Notes under the pieces: model-generated
The model's input: the letters and a program-made list of their open reading frames with translations, nothing else
Told to the model about the DNA's origin: nothing
Database searches by the model: none
DNA from: Ilyonectria destructans
Taxonomy: Eukaryota > Ascomycota > Sordariomycetes > Hypocreales > Nectriaceae
Direction of reading: 5' to 3'
Assembly: GCA_020740775.1 (NCBI GenBank)
Contig: JAHEWK010000023.1
Span: 186,001-250,000, forward strand
DNA: 64,000 nucleotides
In this document: positions 54,988 to 64,000 of the stretch, piece after piece
Position numbering within the stretch: the stretch's first letter is position 1
Layout: each line of letters begins with the position of its first letter
Translations under genes and position numbers: made by a program

Positions 54988-55139
54988 TGCAGTAGTAGTA
55001 ATAGCTTCCCGGCCCGCGGACACACAGCCTTCGGCTGAGGCTACCCCATGCACCCCATCGCCGCTCCAATGTGCATGGGGTGACGTAGTATTTTATATTT
55101 TTCTCATGCTGCATTAGCCAGTTCGCCATTGCCAGTGAC

Positions 55140-55280
55140 ATTACTCAGGTAGCGCGTTGGTGCGGTTTCCTGTCAGGATCGGAGTGGGAATCGCAGGGAT
55201 ATTACTCGGGTAGCGCGTTGGTGCGGTTTCCTGTCAGGATCGGAGTGGGAATCGCAGGGACATTACTCAGGTAGCGCGTA
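55140..55280 (+). repeat. 61-bp tandem repeat
   Basis: Two full units and a third partial one starting at about 55140, 55201 and 55261 (unit begins ATTACTCAGGTAGCGCG). Lies between Helitron B and the RGS pseudogene. Confidence 0.85.
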
Positions 55281-55529
55281 GGTAGCACCTCAACCGCGAG
55301 GTTTCTTAGTTGATGCGCGAGCATAAAACAGGAAAAACCAAGCGGCATTGATGCGCAAGATGAGGAAACAGATGGCTTGGAAAACGAAGAGGAGTGCAAG
55401 TACGACTCCAAGAAACGACGCTCTATCCGAGTGGTATTCCCTGGCAAGGGCAAGCCATCAGTGGACAAGATAACTATCACCGACCTCAGGATCAGAATAA
55501 GAAGATACAGCGGACATCATAGGTCGAGT
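55281..55529. other. Short unassigned frame
   Basis: A frame around 55340-55520 reads ENEEECKYDSKKRRSIRVVF and PGKGKPSVDKITITDLRI, protein-like but unrecognised; perhaps a leftover of another transposon ORF. Confidence 0.3.
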
Positions 55530-57648
55530 ACCAAACTGCATCTCCCTCTGCCACCCTCGAGCAGCCCTCCACTCACTCCGGCTCCTCACCGTCGGGACGG
55601 CCTCGCCCAGACGCTACCACCGTTCTGCTGGTGCTGCCACCGCCGCCGCTGATACCACTGCTCCGGCTCCTCCCACCCAAGTCCACGTCTACACCCACCG
55701 CCATACCGGCTCCGTCTCGAGACTTAACCAGCGTTCGTCGAGAGGCATCCTCGCCTTGACCGTGGCCACCTTGGACAGGAGCCAGAACGCCATCGCCACC
55801 ATCTCGGAGCCCTCCGGCCAGGACAAGAACCACCGGCTCAAGTGTGCCTCGAGCCAGTCCTTGTTGTCCAGGTTGGAGCACCCTCGCTACCCAGGCTGTT
55901 TCGGCGAACCACCCGCCGTCCCAGCCTTTACGGCTACAGACCCCAACCAACCGCCTCCCATCAAGTCTCCCGTCACGGCAAACAAGATGCACCAAACATC
56001 CTCGCGCTTGCTGCGCATGACGGAGGACGACCGGCCGTTCACGAGGGTATGTGCGATGGTTCTACTGCCTGACCCTTTTTCGTGCGCCAACGTGCAGCGG
56101 TCCGCGCGGGGCATGCTAACTTTGGTTGTACAATAGGACTTCAATGATCTCTTCTCCACTCTCGTCGTCAGTCTCTTGCCTCTCTCGGCCCACCGCGTCT
56201 GATTGGCCAAGGTCGAGTACACATTCCTCTCCGAGGATGCCATCAACAACCTCGGATCTCTCAAGTTCTCCCAGTCGAACCGCATGCCCGATCCCAAAGA
56301 CCCCTCCCGCATCGTCACCACCGCCACAACCATCACCTTCTCCATGGCCAAGGATATGGCCCGGTCCATCTGCCAACGCTTCGTCGAGGCCCGTTTCATT
56401 GAATCTGCCGACGGCAAGTACCAGCAGGTGTACAACATGAAGGGATCGGTGTGGCAGCTGACGCCTAAGGGAATCACCGTGCTGGACAGGTTCTGCACCA
56501 GGAATGGTATCCAGCAGAAGCAGGTTTCGAAACTGGCCAACCTGGGCTTAACCCAGCTCGTCCTGCTGGAGAGGGACCTGCAGAGCGACAAGCTCCTACG
56601 CGACCAGGGCGCCATCGAGGTCATTTTCCGCCGCTTCGTGGGTGCCAACGGCCGGAACATCAAGGCGACCGTCAATGCAGCCGAGTCGGACTTGTTGCAC
56701 GATTACAAGGATGGTCTCACGGGTGTCAAGATGGTGGCCGAGCGCAAGGTCAACGGCAAGACGTATCGAGACACCTTCACTGGCAAAGCCACCACCGACT
56801 GGTTGATGGACTGCTCCACCATCGTTGACAAGCGAGAAACCGTCGAAGTTGCCACCCTCTTTGTCAAGTTCGATCTGATGGAGCCCGTCGCTCAGGACCA
56901 AGCCTACATGTCCCAGAACCCGGGCTGCAATGTGTTCCAGCCCACCAAGTATGCCATCTATCAGATCTCCCAGCGGGCCAAGGATCTCATCAACGGTTCT
57001 GGCTCTAGGGGACGAGCGTCAGCGAGCGAGGGCAGTGCGGCTTCTCAGCGAAACGGCATCACCAGGGACTCCAACACCCAGCGGCTCGACAAGATCCTCA
57101 ACGATCCTGCGCTCCGTCTTCTCTTCCGGGAGAACCTGCGAGACACGCACTGCGAAGAGAACCTGTCCTTCTACCAGGATGTCAACGAGTTTGTCCGCAA
57201 CTGCAAGGCCGTCACTCGCACGGCCCAAAAGAGCCCCAACAGCACCTCGATGGACAGGGTCAAGGAGATCATGGCGCAGGCGTACGGAATCTACAACGCC
57301 TTCCTAGCCCCGGGATCGCCGTGTGAGCTTAATATCGACCACCAGCTCCGCAACAACTTTGCTACTCGGATGACCAAGGCCGTTGGCCAGGATATCACCA
57401 TGATCGACACCCTCCAGGAGGTGACGTCCCTCTTCGAGGACGCCCAAAACGCCGTCTTCAAGCTCATGGCTAGTGTAAGTTTTGCTAACCCCCCAAACTT
57501 CAGCGAGGCGACGGGCGCTAACGCAGAGCAGGATTCGGTGCCAAAATTCCTTCGCAGCCCCAAGTACGAGTAGCAAATGCGAAATTATGAATTCGACCTC
57601 GTCGGTCAAGGCCCTGAGCGAAGTCAGAGCCGGTCCAACCGAAAGTGA
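55530..57648 (+). pseudogene. FlbA-type RGS protein, two nonsense codons
   Basis: Regulator of G-protein signalling of the fungal FlbA/Rgs1 type, which in other species accelerates GTP hydrolysis on a G-alpha subunit to control growth and conidiation. Exons: about 55530-56046, 56137-57474 and 57532-57648. Order: disordered Pro/Ser-rich head with VHVYTHRHTGSVSRLNQRSS; first DEP domain (MHQTSSRLLRMTEDDRPFTR, DFNDLFSTLVVSLLPLSAHR, YTFLSEDAINNLGSLKF); second DEP region (DGLTGVKMVAER, TTDWLMDCSTIVDKRE); RGS domain (LNDPALRLLFRENLRDTHCE, LNIDHQLRNNFATRM, LFEDAQNAVFKLMAS), tail NYEFDLV...SRSNRK. Lesions: TGA at 56200-56202 where CGA(R) is expected, TAG at 57571-57573 where CAG(Q) is expected. Both are C-to-T. 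A frame change near 55640 is possible. A functional copy is presumably elsewhere. Confidence 0.85.
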
Positions 57649-57904
57649 CGTCTCGGCGCCGAATGCCGACGCCCGCAACAAGCGTGACAACTAGCGTGGG
57701 TTGGTGGCGTACGGTTGGATGGATGGATTTTATTTCGCCCGGAGGGAAGTCCCTATAGGGCCTTGACACAATCTAGTTCACATTTCAGAACATTTGGTAC
57801 CTGACACCCCAAGCCCCACGGAGCGTCGTCCCATCGCTTGCTGCTCAACCTCGTCGCTGCTTGTTCCATGACAGGCCTGCTTGAAGGCCAAATTCTGCAA
57901 GTGT
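57649..57904. other. 3' flank of the RGS pseudogene
   Basis: Probable former 3' UTR; no feature recognised. Confidence 0.35.
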
Positions 57905-58465
57905 TCAGCATCCTATCTTCGGCAGCTGAAGCACGGTCTGCCAAAATCGAGGCTGCCTTTTGTTAGTATAGTCGCACGCTAGAGGGTCCGCATCGAGCCT
58001 GTTTGTCGCGATAGCAAATTTGATTGCCGCACGCACGGCCTGCATGTTTGGCTTCCACTTTTCGTCGTCCGACGCAGCTTTTCCTCCCAAGAAGAACGAC
58101 AAATTCCCAATCTTTGTTCTTGAGCATTTAAACATGACTTCCCGTTGCATTGTCCACTTTTTGCATCGGAAGAGGAAGTGCTCAATCGTCTCTGCTGCTT
58201 GTTCACAATCACATCTGTCCGATTCCGCTGCCCCTATCTTGTAAAGATAACTGTTCAGTCGCATCATCCCGGTCCGAAGCTGGGCTATTACGTCCGATTC
58301 TTTTCTTTTTAGTGAGTCGTATAGTGCACGGGTGTGCTTGCCCGGCAGCGCCTTGTCGATGCGCTTCGAGTACTGTCCAACCCCTTCCGGAAGTCGCCCA
58401 CACTGCCGTTGTTGGAGGAGCGACAGTCGAAGTGTTGTGGACCTTGCTTGGTACGACGGTGCCTC
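57905..58465 (-). pseudogene. LINE C-terminal fragment
   Basis: Open frame with SYQARSTTLRLSLLQQRQ, SKRIDKALPGKHTRALYD, QLRTGMMRLNSYLYKIGAAE and CDCEQAAETIEHFLFRC, then FFLGGKAASDDEKWKPNMQA: the end of a Tad-like LINE reverse-transcriptase protein. It is 5'-truncated near the same protein position as the other LINE fragment (31650). The frame upstream of 58465 is unrelated. Uninterrupted within the fragment. Confidence 0.7.
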
Positions 58466-58540
58466 TACCATACCCGGGGGGACTGATCCATAGAAGACCC
58501 CCTCATTGCAAGCGATCCGCTGCCAGATCACAAAAGCCAC

Positions 58541-60822
58541 TCACGCGGTGGTTTGGCTAAGCAAGGCTCCTCTTAAAGGTTGTAACCCGCTGTATCAAAT
58601 GCCAAACGGCGCATACCGAAGGTATAGGTACATTAATACACAACCCTCCTTCTGCCTTCTGACAGATCCGTGGACGCTGCTACTGCTGTATCCACTATCG
58701 CGATTGGCTGTAACTCAGGAAGAGTTCTCATAATCATGAGTTTCGGGATTCCGAAAGTTCAAGCTTCGAGTTCTCGGCCTTTTTTTCCTTGCAGGGTTGT
58801 AGTGGCATAGAGCAATATATCTTCAGGACTAAATATTTGAAGGAGGCGTGCACCGTCAGGCTCAAAATGAAAGGTAGGAAGGTGAAGTCCTGAGGTACCA
58901 TTATTTGCTGTACACTCACGCGCGTCGACCCTCCAGATCCGTGCTGGGTGGCGGTTATCCGTAGCCAAACGCCTACTAAGGTCATAGCCAAAACCGTCCC
59001 ATGCAGCGAACGCACCGTCCACAGAATACGATCGAAACTGTCTCTCTTTAGGACCATTACCTCAGGCACTCAGACCCACTGGGCGCGCTTAACAGCGCGA
59101 CGCCTTCCCTTATGCATCACGTGACTTGGAAGTATTGATTCTCCGTTTCCAGTTGGTCCTCGCGCCGACTGTCATAGCATGTGATAAATTTGGGAATCCC
59201 TGTTCAAAAGCTCTGGGGAATCGGTAAATTCCGACATTGGTATAGCTGTTATAGCATGTGATAAAACTTGGGAATCCCTGTTCAAAAGCGCTTAGGAATC
59301 GGCAAATTCCGAATACTGTCTCGGGGCCTGGGGTCCTCCGTATACGACCCCACAAGCTCCCCACTAACTTTAAGTTTGTGCGACTCGGGCCGCTGATTCG
59401 CCGGGACAGCACACAGCCTAACACCATCAATATCATTGTCAACCGCCTTCAAACGGTGGACACAAACAGGAAAGTTCCGGATGATCTTATCGCTGGGAAG
59501 TTCCGATGAAGCAGTGGCTCGGACAAAAGCAGATGGCACAACTCACCATCATGACTCAGGAATGACGCCGTATCAGGGTGGGAGGCTTCAATCTAGCACG
59601 CTCGGATGGCTGGTGCCAGAGAGGCAGTAGTTATAGACAAGCCGTATATGAACGGCAACCAATTTGTTGTAAGGGACAAAGTAGCTAGGGAAGTGCGGAA
59701 GTGCTCGAGTCCAGATCGGAACTGTCTGTATATGATTGACGGACGAATCTTGACATTTTCCAGCCTGCGTCGCTCTCACCCCTTCCATATGTCCCGGAAT
59801 AGTCATGCAGCAAACCAGGCTCAACTAACATATCAAATATCCCTTCGTTGGAGGGAGAAGTTGGGTATACATCAAGCCGTTACGTTATTATTTCTTCCAA
59901 TACGAGATTTGATGTATTTGCATGAATGTGAAATCCGAAGGTGTGCCAGCATTCAGGTTTCCGTTGGCATAGATCGACCTGAACTCCTGAATTGAGCCAC
60001 TTCGGTCATGGCATTGAGTTGTCTCGCTAAGCCAGAGATCCTTATAAACTAGCTTACTGAACCAGGCCATTGCCTCCATCGGTTGTCCTCAACACTTCCT
60101 CTTCCTCTGTTATTTATTCTACATACTATGCCCAACCTTGTGCATCGATACACCTCTGAGATCTAGTCGCCTGTTAATGATGTGCTTGAGCGCTGGAACA
60201 ATCTCCTCCGGCGACCGTGTTGGCTTCTCTGCTTGGTTGTAGCTCGGTTTCACTTTCCCAACATATTAAATTTTAATCCAGGGTTTGATGCAGCTGCGAC
60301 ACCTTGTAAAGGCACAACACATCCTACAGCAGCTGAGATAGCTTTGAGATGGTGCACGGCAGACTTTGTCAGATTCCTCCACTATGATATGCCGAGGGGC
60401 TTGGCAAAGTCCAGAAGGTTCTACAGGGACATGGCGTGACTCAGGGCCCACTGCACTAAGCAAAGCGGGCCTGTAACACTGGTGACCCTTCACCGCGAGC
60501 CATTATAGTGGTGGCGTTCCGTCCCTAATCCCCGCAAAGTTGAATGGACTAATACGACGGACGCAACGACAGTCCGGGGCAGGTTTCTATGACAAGGGGG
60601 CTGGTGCTGATGGAGGTGAACCCTTGGACAGATCTGCCCTACGATTGGTTTCACTCCTGTTGATGCTTTCCATTAACCTTCAGCCCATTCTAGCGCATTG
60701 ATTCCCAGGGGTTCTCATCAGTGTCAAGATGAAAGTTCTTATTTCTCTCAGCTGCCCGTCTTTCACGTTTCTCGATATCATTATCGCTCACTCCTCAAGA
60801 CGTCTTCCATCTGCCCTTCAAC
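58541..60822. other. Intergenic with a short tandem duplication
   Basis: No gene is supportable; a 129-aa frame at 59606-59995 has no recognised domain. 59172-59235 and 59250-59312 are two copies of a unit of about 77 bp containing ATAGCATGTGATAAA and GGGAATCCCTGTTCAAAAGC. Confidence 0.45.
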
Positions 60823-61686
60823 ATGGGCTGTGTGGACGACTCCTCGGTCGATGGTCCCATCGGTCTTGCGATGATATCCTTCATCGCCCTATACAACGTC
60901 ATTGAGCTCAATGTCATCATATTTTTCATATTTAAGCGGAAAAGCGGTCTTTACTTCTGGAGCTTCTTCTTTGCTACCTGGGGCATCTTTTTCCATACTA
61001 TCAGTTATCTGATGTGGACCTTTGGCGTCCTCAAAAATGCTGTGGCATGGGTTACCATCGCTGTGATCGGCTGGGTTCCCATGGTCACTGGCCACTCCCT
61101 CGTTCTTTATTCACGGCTACACCTTATCTTATATGATGAGAGGATCCTCCGTCTGGTCTTGGCCATGATTATTACTAACGTTTTCATCGGCCACGTCTCT
61201 ACGATTATTGTCGACTACCGGGTTATTCTGGCCCTAGAACCCGGTCCCTACGTCACCGCCTACCCGGTATACGAGAAGATCCAAGTGTCCCTTTTCTCAG
61301 AGATGATTATTTCGGGCATATACATTTGGTATACCTGCAAAGCCTCCCAGATGCAGGAAGCTCTCCGTGGTGCCCAGGCCTCCAGGATGCTATACCATCT
61401 CGTTGCGGTTAATATTCTTGTTATCATCCTCGACGTCGCCGTCCTCGTCCTCGAGTACAACAACCCGTACAACTTGCAAACCGCTATCAAGGGAATGGTC
61501 TACTCCATCAAGCTCAAGATCGAATATTCCATCTTAACTCCCTCATCAACCTTGCCAAAGCCAACGTTGAACAGTGGCGAGCACGACACCGTCCTGGACA
61601 TTGATCGAAACGACCTGCTTCATCTCGAAGACCACTCCTTTCATCTCAGCGCCAAGGCTCTTCAACGTGAAAGAAGTTCCGAATAA
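60823..61686 (+). CDS. Seven-TM fungal integral membrane protein (DUF7703-type)
   Basis: Single exon, 287 aa, intact. Seven hydrophobic segments are visible, for example ISFIALYNVIELNVIIFFIF (about 18-37), YFWSFFFATWGIFFHTISYL (about 44-63), VTIAVIGWVPMVTGHSLVLY (about 76-95), LVLAMIITNVFIGHVSTIIV (about 110-129), then segments near 153-170 and 190-212. YNVIELNVIIFF-(FK)RKSGLYFWS and HSLVLYSRLHLIL are characteristic of a widespread family of uncharacterised Pezizomycotina membrane proteins now called DUF7703. The C-terminal tail (about 230-287) is cytosolic-type and charged (DIDRNDLLHLEDHSFHLS). Role unknown. Codon use and frame look like a normal host gene. Confidence 0.8.
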   Translation: MGCVDDSSVDGPIGLAMISFIALYNVIELNVIIFFIFKRKSGLYFWSFFFATWGIFFHTISYLMWTFGVLKNAVAWVTIAVIGWVPMVTGHSLVLYSRLHLILYDERILRLVLAMIITNVFIGHVSTIIVDYRVILALEPGPYVTAYPVYEKIQVSLFSEMIISGIYIWYTCKASQMQEALRGAQASRMLYHLVAVNILVIILDVAVLVLEYNNPYNLQTAIKGMVYSIKLKIEYSILTPSSTLPKPTLNSGEHDTVLDIDRNDLLHLEDHSFHLSAKALQRERSSE

Positions 61687-62771
61687 TGAAGGTCGCCAGT
61701 GGTTTCCATAGACATCAGGGCAAGATTCATGGCGCAGTCGTTTCCATTGAAGAAGCTGATAAGATCATAGCCAAGGAAAACAGGGTTTGCACCTAGACTT
61801 GCAGCATGCTTAAACCAGCCTTGATACTTAAATGTCCTGTTAAGGAGAGTTTGGGTCCTGTTTGAAATGTCCATGTTAGGGAACGGACATGTCGAGGTGG
61901 TTAGGCTGCTTCTTCTTCTTCTTCTTCTTATATTTAACGCCGAGGGGAATGAGTATTCCCGGCCTCCCGAAGGGCATGGGGCGCGCTGGAGACTACCTAT
62001 ACTGCTCTCTAGTGATTACATAGAGTTAGAGAATCGTTACAAGGATATCCTGCATATCAAGCCCGATAGCAACTAGTGTTTATCTCGTCGTTCCCGTGGC
62101 CCCGCCGGTTGAGCTCGTGTACGATCTTGGGTTCTTGTGAAGCTGCAGGCCCTAGGGCTAACTAGCGAGCTGTCTGCTCAGGCCTTGTAATAGTATGACA
62201 AAGGAAAGGCGGTGGGGCCCAGGGCAAGCTAGGCGTCTAGATCCGTCCACCAGAGATTACTTATTGCCTCCCACTCTTCACGGTTACTTCTGTCGCATTC
62301 TTCATCTTCACGTGGCGATCTGATCATGTCTGCCATCTTGAGCTTCCGTTCTTTGTACGCCGCCTCAGACGAGCGCGCCCGAACTGCGTCCCATTCCAAA
62401 AATTCCCATCGCCATTCCCATCGGTCATCTGGCCCCTGTGGCCCGCCCATCGGTTGGCGGCGAGTCGACCAACACCTTTCTCAAGTTTTCCCAGTTGCCA
62501 GTCGCGATTACGCCTGCAATTATGGGGAGTACACGTGACCGAAACCTCAAGTTATTGAAGCTTCATACGGCAAACGTCCTGAAGAATCGGATCTAGACGA
62601 AGGCTGCTCGGACTCGAACGACGGCTCCTCGGACTGGGACGACGGCTTTGCCGAGCCCCTTCACCTGCGCTCGACATGCCACTTGTCAACTTGGCTGCAG
62701 CACGATTACGACAGTATCGGCTCGCGGGGTCTGGAAGAAGACGATCCGCGCTTGTCCACATCATCATTTAA
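61687..62771. other. Intergenic, one doubtful small frame
   Basis: Between two convergent membrane-protein genes. A 73-aa minus frame at 62229-62450 (starts MGGPQGPDDRWEWRWEF) is rich in charged residues and could be a small or partial gene, but nothing confirms it. A (CTT)n run lies at 61909-61929. Confidence 0.35.
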
Positions 62772-64000
62772 TTACTTCTTATCTTCCATCTGCTTGTACC
62801 TCAGCGGTCTTTCGTCATCGTTGTCCTTCCTTGCCGATCCGTTCTCGTCGAAGCTATCTGTAACACTACATGTGCTTTCCCCATGATTGCTTGTCGCAGC
62901 GTCGACGTCGATGCGATTGTTTTCCGTGGTATAAATAGCCACGCCCACTTGCAAACTTGAAGATGAAGATTGGCCAAGAAACCCCGTGTCCCTGTTCGTC
63001 TTTGACCAGCCATTGAAGGCAGCTGACCCATCTGGTCTTTCCTGCAGCTCGATAGATACTGCATCAACTCCGTGGACAGTACGAATTCCATCCGTGGAGA
63101 CTCTTGTCCTAATATACGTGGATGTGAGGCCTTTACTTGGAACGGTGCTCTGTCGCGCTGTCTCGAGGTCGCCAAAAGTGCCGTTGGAGATGACACCACA
63201 ATCTCGTTGTCTGGCAATTTTCCCTATCAAGTCTGCCATTGACATCTCGATTTTGAGCTTGACTATGTAGGCGAAGGGATGAAACTGCATGTAACTGAAT
63301 TTATAGTTAGCAATGCCTCCCATTGTCTATCCGGCTTTTCCTCGTCGTGAAAATTTGTCGGTTCATGCGATGCAGGGTAATATCATGGAGTTGACTTACA
63401 CGAACGTGTTATGCAAGCTCATCATAGAGATAATAAGGACATCCATGCTGAGAGAGAATCCGACGATACACATATTGAACTTAACCAGACCCTTATACTT
63501 GGTTAGGCCATTTGCCACCAGGTTCTGTTGAACAATACGAATGAAATAGAAATTGAGTGCTCCGTCGACAAGAAGGTAGATGACCTTCTCGACACGGTCC
63601 CACCACTCGTTGATCCAGATATATCTTTCTGAGATCTGGAGACGGGCGGGGATCCAAATATTATAGACTGAGATATTAACAGCTGTGATTAAGACTGCAA
63701 CACCAACTTTTAGACGGTATCCCGTTATCGGATCTGTAAGAAGGATGGAGCAACGATTAATGATAATTTGGAGAAGAAATTGAACCTAAAATGGTTAGAA
63801 TTATTGATAAACTTCAGAGGGGTAGGTGAAGCACACTTACTTGAAGTGCCCATGTCGTAACTATGAAGGTTATTATCTTATTCTTGGCGACTTGGGGTGA
63901 TTATGGACTGCTTACGAATGCAAAAGAAGAACGCGAAACTAAAAGATTCAGTAATCAGTACTTTCTTCAAACGTTACATCACCAAGAGATCCCTCCTCAC
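62772..64000 (-). CDS. Multi-pass membrane protein, 5' end beyond the window
   Basis: Exons from right to left: a partial one at about 63841-63890 (IITFIVTTWALQ), 63400-63785 and 62772-63294, joined by standard introns. Hydrophobic segments: FLLQIIINRCSILL, VGVAVLITAVNISVYNIWIP, VIYLLVDGALNFYFIRIV, FNMCIVGFSLSMDVLIISMM. YMQFHPFAYIVKLKIEMSMA and DLIGKIA are typical of a common Pezizomycotina family of plasma-membrane-like proteins with seven TM helices. The last exon is a 150-residue hydrophilic tail (SVTDSFDENGSARKDNDDE). It converges on the DUF7703-type gene. The start and first helices lie past the window edge; no lesion is visible. Confidence 0.7.

Larger units (their letters stand above)
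53322..55097 (+). mobile_element. Helitron derivative B (internally deleted)
   Basis: Same ends as derivative A: zinc-finger gene at the left, helicase C-terminus at the right, and an identical-looking 3' terminus with hairpin CCCCATGCAC...GTGCATGGGG (55044-55080) then TGACGTAGTATTTTAT. Rep and the helicase N-terminal motifs are missing. Copy B lacks the LTR and retains less helicase than A. The 5' boundary is not resolved. Confidence 0.75.

Noticed and set aside
55887..56675. 262-aa minus-strand frame
   Set aside because: It is antisense to the DEP domains of the RGS pseudogene.
1..64000. A Starship-type giant element
   Set aside because: No DUF3435 tyrosine-recombinase captain gene or other Starship hallmark was seen.

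Overview
The window is from a filamentous ascomycete (Pezizomycotina, most likely a Sordariomycete close to Hypocreales; I cannot fix the genus). Evidence: short 45-65 nt spliceosomal introns with GT...AG ends and CTAAC-like branch points, fungus-only gene families (a FlbA-type RGS protein, an HP1-like protein, a DUF7703-type membrane protein, Cys-rich DUF3716-like proteins), and AT-rich relics with C-to-T/G-to-A nonsense changes of the kind left by repeat-induced point mutation (RIP). It is a transposon-rich, gene-poor accessory compartment, not an ordinary core locus.

Layout. 1-2.3 kb: a hypothetical fragment and a five-exon HP1/chromodomain gene. 2.5-6.5 kb: a decayed multigene DNA transposon (element IE-1). 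6.8-15 kb: a flavin monooxygenase cut off by a complete hAT element (itself hit by a small MULE with 9-bp target duplications), then a RIP-degraded hAT relic carrying two solo LTRs. 16.5-20.4 kb: two ordinary-looking fungal genes (a retropepsin-like orphan family member and a PD-(D/E)XK nuclease-like protein). 21.3-27.4 kb: a Helitron N-terminal fragment with a MYND gene, then an internally deleted Helitron containing a solo LTR. 27.4-31.6 kb: a LINE fragment split by a hAT element with exact 8-bp duplications. 32.5-37.6 kb: a structurally complete multigene element (IE-2). 37.6-46.8 kb: tandem repeats, a decayed methyltransferase, and a secreted-protein gene with one stop codon. 47-53 kb: two pogo-like elements nested in a hAT fragment. 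53.3-55.1 kb: a second Helitron derivative. 55.5-57.6 kb: an RGS (FlbA-type) pseudogene. 57.9-58.5 kb: a LINE fragment. 60.8-64 kb: two membrane-protein genes in convergent orientation.

The most interesting find is the IE family. IE-2 (32502-37565) has perfect 37-bp terminal inverted repeats around four genes: a Cys-rich DUF3716-like protein, a lysine-rich and acidic nuclear-type protein, a 513-aa integrase/transposase with an apparent D,D,E triad, and a second DUF3716-like protein. IE-1 (2516-6509) has related TIRs and the same parts: acidic basic-patch protein, convergent integrase C-terminus, and Cys-rich protein. The acidic-protein and integrase genes converge in both, with only 9 and 28 bases between their stop codons. 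Two divergent copies with matching termini and gene content suggest a multigene cut-and-paste transposon whose accessory proteins travel with the integrase. I know of no named superfamily with this composition, but novelty needs a database search.

All spliced models, domain names and family assignments come from reading the sequence; none was checked by alignment or database search.
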